The translations under genes and the position numbers were made by a program. A stretch of 42,781 nt of DNA from an uncultured Ruminococcus sp. GTDB taxonomy: Bacteria; Bacillota; Clostridia; Oscillospirales; Acutalibacteraceae. Within the stretch, counting starts at the first letter, position 1, and each line of letters begins with the position of its first letter. The notes under the pieces are model-generated. The model saw only the letters and a program-made list of their open reading frames with translations, did not search any database and was not told where the DNA came from. The DNA lies in NCBI GenBank assembly GCA_944415425.1, contig CALYBP010000010.1, forward strand, positions 1 through 42,781, in the 5' to 3' direction. Shown here in pieces: positions 34,823 through 42,770 of the stretch.

Positions 34823-34860
34823 GCTGATTTCGGTATTTATCGGAGTCAGCTTTGTTTTTT
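34823..34860 (+). terminator. Terminator after DUF378 gene
   Basis: GCTGATTTCG (34823-34832) pairs with CGGAGTCAGC (34841-34850, with G-T), followed by TTTGTTTTTT. A weaker long-loop repeat (GGGATTAA/TTAATCCC) lies just upstream. Confidence 0.75.
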
Positions 34861-34935
34861 GACCTCTAAAATGAGTAAATGTTATATGTTTAAAATTTAG
34901 CATCAGTAAGCAAAGGCAAGGAAAATAAAAAAATG

Positions 34936-34978
34936 AGGTTTTGGAATGATATTATTTATCTTCCCAAAACCTTTTTTT
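34936..34978. terminator. Bidirectional terminator
   Basis: AGGTTTTGG (34936-34944) and CCAAAACCT (34964-34972) with T-runs on both strands. It ends the minus-strand gene at 35008, and readthrough from the left. Confidence 0.8.
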
Positions 34979-35007
34979 AATGTATACAATGATTAAGTTT
35001 AATTGCT

Positions 35008-35910
35008 TTATTGACAAAAGTATTTAAGTTTATCGTGGTATTCTTTTCGTTTATCACCAATATGTGCACTTGGGTGAATAGTTTGCATTATTTTTATTCT
35101 ATCATGAGCATAATTTTGCAGGCCCAGATCTTTATAAGAAATATCAAAGATATCCCCACATGGATTTTTAACAGAAAGATTCTTGTTGTGCTCAAGCAGG
35201 ATATTTAAAAAATGGCTGCCGAAAGCCCTTTTAATATGTTCATCATATCCCTTGCCGCAAAGAAAAATTATATGAGTTGGCTCTAAAATGTTAATTTCAT
35301 GCAAAAATATGTTTGCATTTAGATCCTCATTATCAAATTTTGAGTAAACAATATCATCAAGGTCATAGTTTTTAAATATATTGTTTTTAGTATTATGACT
35401 GCAAGGTGTGTATTTCCCTGATAATGAAGTTTTATTTAAATTATTATTTAATATTGACAATACAAAATCCTCATTTAAATTATAATTATCCAAACATATT
35501 CCACTTATAATTTTTCTTGCTTTTAAATAAAAAGTATTCGGTGCGTCTTTAGCAGGAATATTTACCTTTTCATCATAACGATGTGCAATGGCATAATCAT
35601 AAGAATAGTATATATCCTTTTGGTAATCTTCGTTAAATACAGTCACATTACCTTTGTTGGTGTTTGCTTCCTTACCAAATGTCATTATTTTAACTTGATT
35701 CTTAACATAAGAATCAAATGCGGTTAGTAATTGCATTTCGATTAGTTTATGCTTTCCTATTGTTAAATTGCCTAAATTATTCAATCCTTTATTTTGCATA
35801 ACAAAAAACCATTTTTTGTATAGCGATAATAATCTACTGTTTAATTTGATTGTTTGTGGGCATTTGGTATTATCTTGATAAATTGTAATTTTTGAATAAT
35901 CAAAGCTCAT
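35008..35910 (-). CDS. Uracil-DNA glycosylase superfamily-like protein (weak)
   Basis: A 300-residue soluble protein that is more AT-rich than its neighbours. Landmarks resemble the uracil-DNA glycosylase fold: IMTFGKEANTN (about residues 75-85) where motif A lies, a central ILNNNLNKTS, the strand LEPTHIIFLCG (about 209-219) where many glycosylases have L-x-P-x-x-I-hydrophobic-x-x-G, and TIHPSAH (about 277-283) at the place of motif B. No catalytic residue can be assigned. ATG 35910 follows GAGGAG. It lies alone between two terminators and next to tRNA-Pro. It may be unrelated to DNA repair. Confidence 0.45.
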   Translation of the reverse strand: MSFDYSKITIYQDNTKCPQTIKLNSRLLSLYKKWFFVMQNKGLNNLGNLTIGKHKLIEMQLLTAFDSYVKNQVKIMTFGKEANTNKGNVTVFNEDYQKDIYYSYDYAIAHRYDEKVNIPAKDAPNTFYLKARKIISGICLDNYNLNEDFVLSILNNNLNKTSLSGKYTPCSHNTKNNIFKNYDLDDIVYSKFDNEDLNANIFLHEINILEPTHIIFLCGKGYDEHIKRAFGSHFLNILLEHNKNLSVKNPCGDIFDISYKDLGLQNYAHDRIKIMQTIHPSAHIGDKRKEYHDKLKYFCQ

Positions 35911-36151
35911 AGTATTTCTCCTCGCTTGTAGTTGTAGATTTAATAGATATAAGTCCTGAATGCATAATAGTGATGGAATATACAACATTACAAAAGAAAT
36001 CAGATGGAATTTAATTATAAAATTTTATTTGCTAAAATTTTAATTGATATTCAAACGTCTGTATTTTCAAATTTATCAGTGATCAATCAAAAGTAACAAA
36101 GTGACCGCATTGGGTCAAGTCTGCATCCAAAAAAATAATTTGAACAGAAAG

Positions 36152-36194
36152 AACAACTACTTAACTAAGACATAGGCATAGTTAAGTAGTTGTT
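36152..36194 (-). terminator. Hairpin downstream of tRNA-Pro
   Basis: Perfect 16-bp inverted repeat (36152-36167 and 36179-36194; AACAACTACTTAACTA and its complement) with an 11-base loop, directly after the tRNA CCA end on the minus strand. A modest T-run follows (CTTTCTGTT). Confidence 0.75.
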
Positions 36195-36195
36195 T

Positions 36196-36272
36196 TGGTC
36201 GAGGTGACAGGACTTGAACCTGCGGCATCTTGGTCCCAAACCAAGCACTCTACCAAACTGAGCTACACCTCG
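36196..36272 (-). tRNA. tRNA-Pro (anticodon UGG)
   Basis: Read on the minus strand the gene begins CGAGGTGTAGCTCAGTTTGG and ends CACCTCGACCA, so the acceptor stem pairs over seven bases and CCA is encoded. The anticodon loop reads TTTGGGA with anticodon TGG. The T arm is GCAGGTTCAAGTCCTGT. A GCTGTCGA/TCGACAGC dyad lies immediately upstream (36277-36293). Confidence 0.97.
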
Positions 36273-36353
36273 GTGAGCTGTCGAATCGACAGCCATACTA
36301 TTATATCTTAAAAAGATGTTGTTGTCAATAAAATAAAATTGTATAAAAATTTT

Positions 36354-37004
36354 TTACAGCAAAGAAAGTTTTAAGTATATTTCGTCAGGAGAATTAAAAT
36401 ACACTTTGCAGTTGTAATTTTCAATATCTTCTTTCGACTTAAAGCCCCAGCCGTAAAGTACGGCGGCAAAGTCAACTCCCGCATTTTGTGCTCCGACAGC
36501 ATCAACCGAGCTGTCACCGATAAATATTGCGTCTGACACATCAACTCCGGTTTCACGGCATGCCTGCAAAATCAAATCGCTTTTATTAAGGTTTGTGTTG
36601 ACATCAGTAGCACAAACTGCGTCAAACAAGTCGGATATTTCATAAACTTCAAGCATATCTGATGTGAACATATTGTGCTTTTGCGTTGCGATAGCAATCT
36701 TGCAGCCGTTTTCTTTCAGCCTTATCAATGTGTTTTTAATTCCCGGGTAAAGCGAAAACATTTCCTTTCCTTTTTGAGAATATAGCTTGCTGTAATTATT
36801 TGCTGCGTATTCAATTTCGTCCTCTTTCATATTATACAAAACCCTGAAACCGTCATCAAGCGGAATACCGATAACACCGTACAGAGCTTCGTGATCGACC
36901 GGGGCATACCCCATTGCGGATGCAGTAGTATTAAAACAATATAAAATTCCGGGAGAAGTGTCGGCAATAGTGCCGTCAAATCCAAAAATAACCAATTTTT
37001 TCAT
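36354..37004 (-). CDS. HAD-family hydrolase lacking the nucleophilic Asp
   Basis: A 216-residue protein of the phosphoglycolate-phosphatase-like HAD group with a cap domain at about residues 16-85. Motif I reads VIFGFDGTIADT: the first Asp of DxDGT is Gly (codon GGA, residue 8), while the second Asp (D10) is kept. Motif II Thr (IAIATQK, T107), motif III Lys (NKSD, K141) and motif IV Asps (GDSSVDAVG, D164, D168) are present. It is predicted unable to form the phospho-aspartate, so it may be a regulatory or binding protein. ATG 37004 follows GGGTGATG. A short open extension upstream has no good site. Confidence 0.88.
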   Translation of the reverse strand: MKKLVIFGFDGTIADTSPGILYCFNTTASAMGYAPVDHEALYGVIGIPLDDGFRVLYNMKEDEIEYAANNYSKLYSQKGKEMFSLYPGIKNTLIRLKENGCKIAIATQKHNMFTSDMLEVYEISDLFDAVCATDVNTNLNKSDLILQACRETGVDVSDAIFIGDSSVDAVGAQNAGVDFAAVLYGWGFKSKEDIENYNCKVYFNSPDEIYLKLSLL

Positions 37005-37163
37005 AGCATCACCCATATATATAAACCAATCTAACAAGGTTAAATAATATTTTACCTTGTGTTAACATTTTACAGTAATTAAGTTAATTATACCACTACG
37101 ACAAAGTAAATACAATAGTAATTTTTCTTGATATATACATATCAGTAAAACTTTAGAAAAATT

Positions 37164-37193
37164 GTATAAAAGCATCTTTTTAAGTCAATACTA
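37164..37193 (+). promoter_or_regulatory. Sigma-F-like promoter for the SpoIIQ-like gene
   Basis: GTATA (37164-37168), 15 bases, then GTCAATACTA (37184-37193), close to the sigma-F pattern GYWTA-N-GGNRANAHTR with one mismatch. The leader would be very short, a point against it. Confidence 0.35.
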
Positions 37194-37210
37194 CAAGCGG
37201 AGGTGCTTCT

Positions 37211-37957
37211 ATGAGCGATTATTATAAAAGAAACAGGAACAATAAAAAACGAAGCCGCCGGGAAAAGATAGGCTTTTACACGGCCTTTTCAATCTGCCTT
37301 ATAGCAGTCAGTATGGCGATTTATTCAACTTACAATACAATGTCCGTGCCGAGTGATTCAAAGCAGCAAGCAACACAGCCGTCAACGGTTCAACAGGTAA
37401 ATCAAGAGGTTACGGGCGTTGAAGAAACACTTGCCGAGCCTAAAATAGATACGACCGTAGAGAAGGTTACCGTTGTGTCTGAAACAGAAACCACCGAACC
37501 TCAAACAGACGCTGTATCACAAAATGCTCTTGAAACAATGCTGTCGACAGATCTATCTTTGACTTATCCGCTCAGCAGTAATAATATTATTCGTGAATTC
37601 AGCAAGGAGAGTGTGTACTTCAAGACCCCCAATGTTTGGAAGCCGCATTTGGGTGTTGATTTTGCCGGAGAAATAGGAGACGATGTCTGTGCTATGTCGG
37701 ACGGAGCGGTAACAAAAGTCAGTGAGGACAAAATGTACGGAAAGACAGTTGAAATATCCATCGGAAATGCCGTATGCATTTACAGCGGTCTCTCAAAAAT
37801 TGATGTAGAAAAAGGCGATTCCGTAGAAGCGGGGGAGAAAATAGGAAGCATAGGTGCAGTTCCCTATGAAGCAGATGACGAAAGTCATATTCACATTGCC
37901 GTAAAAATCAGCGGAAATTATGCCGACCCGCTGTCATTTATAGGAAATAACAATTAA
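37211..37957 (+). CDS. spoIIQ: SpoIIQ-like M23 (LytM) domain protein
   Basis: A 248-residue protein with a basic cytoplasmic N-terminus, one membrane helix (about 20-40), a Gln/Thr/Glu-rich linker, and a C-terminal LytM domain (about 120-245). Zinc-site residues are present: HxxxD in KPHLGVDFAG (H146, D150) and HIH (H226, H228). The catalytic His usually in YxHL is replaced, as the segment reads YSGLSK. In Clostridia SpoIIQ pairs with SpoIIIAH, whose gene is at 20165. Other M23 membrane proteins share this layout, but the size and presence of spoIIIA favour SpoIIQ. Confidence 0.72.
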   Translation: MSDYYKRNRNNKKRSRREKIGFYTAFSICLIAVSMAIYSTYNTMSVPSDSKQQATQPSTVQQVNQEVTGVEETLAEPKIDTTVEKVTVVSETETTEPQTDAVSQNALETMLSTDLSLTYPLSSNNIIREFSKESVYFKTPNVWKPHLGVDFAGEIGDDVCAMSDGAVTKVSEDKMYGKTVEISIGNAVCIYSGLSKIDVEKGDSVEAGEKIGSIGAVPYEADDESHIHIAVKISGNYADPLSFIGNNN

Positions 37958-38028
37958 TCAGTGAATAATTAATAAATCAAGGTAATATAATTATATTAAA
38001 ATTATAAATTAAAATTCAACTTTCTCAA

Positions 38029-38108
38029 AGATGATCGGCAAGCCCTCGTACCGCTTTAGGGGCACAAAATAAACGGAGGATACATTTTGTGTCCTCCGTT
38101 CTTTGTGT
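38029..38108. other. GC-rich structured segment with competing hairpins (also a terminator)
   Basis: In an AT-rich gap, 38034-38063 is GC-rich. CGG (38036-38038) can pair with CCG and GCCCT with AGGGGC in an interleaved, pseudoknot-like order. Next to it CACAAAAT (38063-38070) pairs with ATTTTGTG (38084-38091), and AACGGAGGA (38072-38080) with TCCTCCGTT (38092-38100). The last two stems interleave and cannot both be full. It may be an RNA element or a double terminator for the convergent units. Confidence 0.5.
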
Positions 38109-38175
38109 GGTTTTATGTCAAATGAAAAATAAATTAAATTATCATTCAAAATTAAAATTCCTTTTGAAAAAATTT

Positions 38176-38247
38176 TTATCTTTCACTTTCATGCCATTCT
38201 TCGTTTCCAAAGATAAAATCATCAAGATCCATAACGACGAATTTCAT
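38176..38247 (-). CDS. Possible 23-residue small protein
   Basis: An ATG at 38247 lies 7 bases after a strong TAAGGAGG and opens 23 codons to a TAA at 38176, starting MKFVVMDLDDFIFG and ending in an acidic, polar tail. It is too short for family assignment. It lies 57 bases after the cytidylate-kinase-like gene and before the terminator at 38072-38100, so it could be its cotranscribed last gene. Strength of the ribosome site is the main support. Confidence 0.45.
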   Translation of the reverse strand: MKFVVMDLDDFIFGNEEWHESER

Positions 38248-38304
38248 ATACACACCTCCTTAATAAACAATACAGTATATTCAGGAAATGGTAATATATG
38301 CAGA

Positions 38305-38931
38305 TTATTTTTTGTCAATAATATCAATATAGCTTAAAATAATCTCAACAGCCTGTTGTGTTGAAAGATTAGTGCTGTTAATACAAAGGTCGTAGTTATC
38401 TGCAAGACCCCATTTTTTGCCTGAATAAAAGCTGTAATAATTTGCCCTTGCCTTATCGGCCTTTATAACCGCCTGTTTTGACCTTGCAGGATCAATATCA
38501 TGTCTGTCAACAGCTCTTTTTACTCTGCTGTCAATATCCGCATAAATAAATACCTTCACTAAATTTTTATGATCTCTCAAAACATAATCGGCACATCTTC
38601 CGACCACTACAAAATTTTCTTTATCTGCAAGTTCCTTAATAATTTTGTGCTGTAAAATATAAAGACGGTCGTTTACGGGCAAATCACCCACCGACGAAAA
38701 ACCGTTTCCGTAGTTATAAAGCCCCACCGAAAGGGAATACAGTAGGCTGTTGGCGGCCTTTTCGTCGTACTGCTCAAAAACCTCAGGAGCAACCCCGCTT
38801 TTCTTTGCGGCAAGTGAAATAAGCTCCTTATCATAGAATGGAATTTCAAGTCTTTTTGCAAGGGCTTCACCTATTTCGTGTCCGCCCGAACCAAATTGCC
38901 TTGTTATTGTGATAATTTTATTGCAGCTCAT
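38305..38931 (-). CDS. Cytidylate kinase-like family protein
   Basis: A 208-residue P-loop nucleotide kinase of the cytidylate-kinase-like family. Its opening KIITITRQFGSGGHEIGEALAKRL contains a Walker A variant (GSGGHEIG), followed by YDKELI and a VVGRCADYVLRDH segment. A lid-like Arg region (SRVKRAVDRH, RSKQAVIKAD, RANYY) is visible. It may phosphorylate a nucleoside monophosphate or related compound. ATG 38931 follows GGGAG by 9 bases; a longer upstream frame lies in the structured leader. No sigma-factor or other gene clusters with it. Confidence 0.88.
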   Translation of the reverse strand: MSCNKIITITRQFGSGGHEIGEALAKRLEIPFYDKELISLAAKKSGVAPEVFEQYDEKAANSLLYSLSVGLYNYGNGFSSVGDLPVNDRLYILQHKIIKELADKENFVVVGRCADYVLRDHKNLVKVFIYADIDSRVKRAVDRHDIDPARSKQAVIKADKARANYYSFYSGKKWGLADNYDLCINSTNLSTQQAVEIILSYIDIIDKK

Positions 38932-38958
38932 TTCATCAACTCCCAGGTATTTGCTTTG

Positions 38959-39000
38959 TATAAATTGACTTGGCATAGTAAGCTAAGCAATCAATTTATA
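38959..39000 (-). promoter_or_regulatory. 42-base hairpin in the kinase gene leader
   Basis: TATAAATTGA (38959-38968) and TCAATTTATA (38991-39000) form a 10-bp stem, with an inner CTTAGC/GCCAAG stem. An extended -10 (TGATATAAT, minus strand, near 39008-39015) lies just upstream, so the hairpin would be near the 5' end of the transcript. Confidence 0.5.
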
Positions 39001-39165
39001 CATATATATTATATCATAATTTTTGAAAAAATCCACCCTTTTACATAAAGTTTACAAATTTTGTACATTATAAATAAATATACTTGTTGCATATTATACA
39101 AAAACACAATATGCTTATACGGAAAAATCCTTAATTATTATGGGCAAATTGTATAAATTACAAAC

Positions 39166-39190
39166 AAGAGCCGACATCCTGCCGGCTCTT
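39166..39190 (-). terminator. Terminator after the dockerin protein at 39230
   Basis: AAGAGCCG (39166-39173) pairs with CGGCTCTT (39183-39190); on the minus strand GTTTGTAATTT follows. The stretch 39001-39165 otherwise holds only AT-rich DNA. Confidence 0.75.
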
Positions 39191-39229
39191 GCTGATTTTA
39201 ATTATTTAAAAGCTCCTTCATCAAAATTC

Positions 39230-40117
39230 TTACGGAGCATAGCCGTTTTCGTTGCACCAGCTGTAATAGCCTAATATTAATTGATAATTTTGGTGCTTAA
39301 ATTCATTGTCAATAACCTTTCTGTCGTATTTTCTCGGACAAATATTAAAGTTCAAGGTTCTTTCATAAACAATATTTTCGTCAATAAAATCAAGACCCTC
39401 ATCTACAAGGAAATGGCCGTAATTAGGCAGCTCATCAATTATGCCTACCGAATATTTTTGAATCATGGTGGCTTCGGTAACAGTCGGATTTTCGTAATTT
39501 TCAGCGTTTGCAAGCATCTTCTGAGCGCCCGTAAGGTTTTCTAAGCCTACAAGATATTTTTGTATCAGCGTTGCGTCCGCGACATTCACGGTTCCGTCGC
39601 CGTTTACATCGCCTTTGAGCGTATGTGCGTTAGTCATTTTGTTGTAAGTGCCTAACATTGAATTAAATGCCAAAGTAACTTCGGAATCGGTCGAAGACCC
39701 GTATTGATCCAAAACTGTTTTCAGCGTTGACAGCTTGTTCTGAAAATCAGCCCAATCCTCCTCAGGATACCAGTCGTTATAATTTTGCTCTTTGATTGCA
39801 AGTTCATAAACTGATTCGGCGTAATCTTTAAATACGCACGGCGAATACATCAAGTCTTTTTTTAAATTATTAAGGGCATTTTTGTAATCAAGCTCGGTAG
39901 ACTTCGGATCTTGATATACATCAGAGACGGCGACAAGCACATCAGATGAGTGTAAATACACAATGGGATTTCCCCATTGCGAATAAAAGCCGTAACAAAC
40001 TTCAATTAATGATCCGAGCTTATATTTGTAAGATTCCTCTTCCGCCGCAGAAACATTCATACAAAACATGGAAGACAGCATAGCCGCAGATAATATAACC
40101 GATATAATTTTTTTCAT
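39230..40117 (-). CDS. Secreted protein with internal, half-degenerate dockerin
   Basis: A 295-residue exported protein: signal peptide (1-24, cut near VSA|A), a helical region (about 30-163) that resembles FIVAR-type modules (WADFQNKLSTLKTVLDQY), a dockerin (169-226), and a 69-residue C-terminal tail with Cys and many aromatic residues. The first calcium loop is intact (GDVNGDGTVNVADATLIQKY). The second has lost its acids (NAENYENPTVTEATMIQKY). Dockerins usually lie at a terminus, so the internal position is unusual. AAAGGA precedes the ATG. It is downstream of the papain-family gene, 104 bases away. Confidence 0.82.
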   Translation of the reverse strand: MKKIISVILSAAMLSSMFCMNVSAAEEESYKYKLGSLIEVCYGFYSQWGNPIVYLHSSDVLVAVSDVYQDPKSTELDYKNALNNLKKDLMYSPCVFKDYAESVYELAIKEQNYNDWYPEEDWADFQNKLSTLKTVLDQYGSSTDSEVTLAFNSMLGTYNKMTNAHTLKGDVNGDGTVNVADATLIQKYLVGLENLTGAQKMLANAENYENPTVTEATMIQKYSVGIIDELPNYGHFLVDEGLDFIDENIVYERTLNFNICPRKYDRKVIDNEFKHQNYQLILGYYSWCNENGYAP

Positions 40118-40221
40118 ATAATCACGTTCCTTTAATTTGTAAATTTTATTAAAACAATTTAGCCCGATTATCAGTCTGAATTGTTTGTAAATTTTAAAGA
40201 GAGATTTACTTTATAATTCGT

Positions 40222-42504
40222 TTATTGTACACATAATTTTTGTATAGCCGTTGCGTCATGTACATTTATAACATTGTCACGATTCGCATCTGCCGCCAAT
40301 AGTTGTCTGCCATCAAGCGTAATCAAATCAACAATATATTTTCTTACAAGCGTAGCATCAATAATTGAGATATTACCATCAAGGTCGACATCACCCAGTA
40401 TAACGGCTTGATATTCAGTTGACGAAGAAAATTTTTCAGTAGGATACACAACATTGCCAAACTGCGTAGAAGTAACCTTTACTCGTATGTAACGGTTAAT
40501 ATCGTTATCGGTTATCACATAGGTGCTTTGATTTGCATTAGCAATATCGTACCAATTAACGCCGTTGGGTGAATTTTGCCATTGATAGTTTACATCATAC
40601 TGGTCTTTTTCAGGTTCACCTACACAGGTTGCTGTTAATGTGTCCCCTATTATCGGTTTGCCTGATATTGTAACTTCAGTAATTTCTGACCTTGGATTTA
40701 TTACGACAGTTCTTGTAGTATCATTACTAAATTCAAAAATCAACTCGGTATAGTCTTCTCCCAATAACTCGAGAAAATCTGTCTTTAGTGTGACGCCGTC
40801 AGCAGTTCTGACATAATCTGAATCTTGTCTTAAGATATAGTTTTGGGTTGTGTGTATATTGAATAAGTTGATATCTGTATCTATATCAATGTTTACATCC
40901 GAGTCGGTTTCAGTTACTTCAGTTGGTGATATTGTAACATTTTCCGCAGTAACTCTGGTTTTTCCCAATATAGGTCTTATAATCAGATTTCCTTTATTAC
41001 CACTATTGCAGTAATCATTGTTTGTATAACAATCGTTCCATATTAATGAATTATTACTCGTATCAGTACAATAATAGCTTTCTCCTTGATTAATTTCTGG
41101 AATTATTAATGTTTGACCCCAATTAACAGTATATTTGCCCTCGTGAGGAATATAAATTCTTGAACTTGATGAAACTGGTGAAATTTTAATAACAACTGCA
41201 CATTTATTATTAGAATTGAAGTAGTATGGTGTGTTCAATTCAGCTGTTATATAACCTTCTCCCATAAAGCTACCACTTGCCAAAGTACTGTAATTATTTA
41301 TGTTTGTAGGTAAGCTGCCGTTACTGTTTAATTGCATGACCTTTACCTCATATGTACAGCTTGTAGCTCTTAGGTAAAACATCACCTTACTAATTTTATT
41401 ATATGTTGTTGTGTAGTCAGATATATCAAATACATTACATAGATATACATCATCTTTAAAATAGTATGAATTGTCTGTGTTATAAGTAGGAATAGAATAG
41501 TCATATGAAAGCATATACTCATTCTCTGTTGCCTTTTGAACTCCAGTAATTGCGCACATATTGTTGTTAATGTACCTTAAAGAACCTTCTTTATAAGATA
41601 GCCAGAAATAGCTTTTATCTTCATAACTATTTCTTACAAGCCAAGCTCCGTCAGTTGTTGGTTTGTTGTCACCTGTAAAATAGTCTTTAGAATAGTTATC
41701 ATCCCATCCTACAATTACAACTGCGTGACCTGGCGGATTAGTGTTTGAACTAACAAACAGATTTTTATCGCCGTTAGGGTCCGTACCAAAATCATCAGTA
41801 CTTATTATACCAGTACAAACACCACCATATTGCATTATCGTGTTTTTTATTGCAATTGTATCATAATTGTTTACATATACAGCATCAGTTACATTGAATA
41901 AAGGCTTTGAATTACAAAAATCATCATCAGTCAATGTTATAGAAGGATCTGTTATTTTTGTTAATGGATACTCACTTTCAGCAATAGTTGAATTCCAATG
42001 ACAAACACTATCGTTGAATATAGGTGTATTCCAATTAGTGAAATATTGAAGGGCTTTTGCATTATTGCCACCATGATCCGCATCGCTTGAGTAAAAGCCA
42101 TTTCCGCTTGAGTTTGCTGGGCGTATGCTATTTGAAGATGCTACTGCGCCATGGGCTTCAGAAACATCAAATTTTGATCCGTATTTTAAAGAAACATAAT
42201 TTTCAACTGCGCCCGCTGTTGCATATAACCAACATAAACCAGTTTCGCCCTGATCTTTTGTTGGTGTCATAAAACCTTCACCTCTTGGATCATATTCTTC
42301 AGGTAGACTGAGTGTATTACCAGTAGCAGTAATTCCAAGTCGTTCATAATTATCAGGTATCCATCCATAATTTTCTAAATCTGTAGTGGAGTCATCGTTT
42401 GTGATATTAACTTCTGAAGCAAAATAGGATATGCAAGAACACGACAGCATAATTGCAATTAGTAATAAAATGGTAGAATTTAAAAATAACTTTTTAGATT
42501 TCAT
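40222..42504 (-). CDS. Secreted papain-family (C1A) protease with Ig-like and dockerin domains
   Basis: A 760-residue exported protein: signal peptide (1-30), C1A peptidase domain (about 65-325), a beta-rich middle with a lectin-like or Ig-like part (about 330-690), and a C-terminal dockerin (704-760; loops GDVDLDGNISIIDATLVRKY and DANRDNVINVHDATAIQKL). Catalytic residues are Gln (TKDQGE, Q85), Cys (GLCWLYA, C91), His (GHAVVIVGW, H260) and Asn (VRNSYED, N292). Two ATGs lie near the GGAGG; the second, 42504, has the proper spacing. Dockerin attachment suggests a surface-complexed protease. Confidence 0.93.
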   Translation of the reverse strand: MKSKKLFLNSTILLLIAIMLSCSCISYFASEVNITNDDSTTDLENYGWIPDNYERLGITATGNTLSLPEEYDPRGEGFMTPTKDQGETGLCWLYATAGAVENYVSLKYGSKFDVSEAHGAVASSNSIRPANSSGNGFYSSDADHGGNNAKALQYFTNWNTPIFNDSVCHWNSTIAESEYPLTKITDPSITLTDDDFCNSKPLFNVTDAVYVNNYDTIAIKNTIMQYGGVCTGIISTDDFGTDPNGDKNLFVSSNTNPPGHAVVIVGWDDNYSKDYFTGDNKPTTDGAWLVRNSYEDKSYFWLSYKEGSLRYINNNMCAITGVQKATENEYMLSYDYSIPTYNTDNSYYFKDDVYLCNVFDISDYTTTYNKISKVMFYLRATSCTYEVKVMQLNSNGSLPTNINNYSTLASGSFMGEGYITAELNTPYYFNSNNKCAVVIKISPVSSSSRIYIPHEGKYTVNWGQTLIIPEINQGESYYCTDTSNNSLIWNDCYTNNDYCNSGNKGNLIIRPILGKTRVTAENVTISPTEVTETDSDVNIDIDTDINLFNIHTTQNYILRQDSDYVRTADGVTLKTDFLELLGEDYTELIFEFSNDTTRTVVINPRSEITEVTISGKPIIGDTLTATCVGEPEKDQYDVNYQWQNSPNGVNWYDIANANQSTYVITDNDINRYIRVKVTSTQFGNVVYPTEKFSSSTEYQAVILGDVDLDGNISIIDATLVRKYIVDLITLDGRQLLAADANRDNVINVHDATAIQKLCVQ

Positions 42505-42729
42505 AATCATCCTCCTTTTTTATGTTTGTTTTAACAAAATAGTATATAGGTTCCTGTGAATAAAATGCATTTTCATATTATATTGATATCATCACTCCTC
42601 TTTTTGAGAATTAATATAACATTTTACCTTAATATAATCATACCATAAGATAGTATGATTGTAAAGAATAACCATTATTTTAATATAGACAAAAAAATAA
42701 TTGTAAAAATGTGGAAAATAGACAAAACA

Positions 42730-42770
42730 AATGCCGCCATAAAACAAATTCTTGCTTATCAGGCGGCATT
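42730..42770 (-). terminator. Terminator of a gene beyond the right edge
   Basis: AATGCCGCC (42730-42738) pairs with GGCGGCATT (42762-42770). The T-run (TTTGTTTTGTC) is on the minus strand. The 42505-42729 gap is AT-rich with no gene I can support. Confidence 0.75.

Noticed and set aside
36101..36118. Second hairpin downstream of tRNA-Pro (TGACC/GGGTCA)
   Set aside because: Short stem with a weak T-run; the 16-bp hairpin at 36152 is the better terminator.
36196..36222. tRNA 3' end as an attachment site
   Set aside because: I found no second copy of the tRNA 3' sequence in the window and no integrase, so no integrated element can be defined.
38089..38337. Plus-strand frame in the gap after the SpoIIQ-like gene
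   Set aside because: It begins inside a terminator hairpin, lacks a ribosome site and runs into the kinase gene on the other strand.
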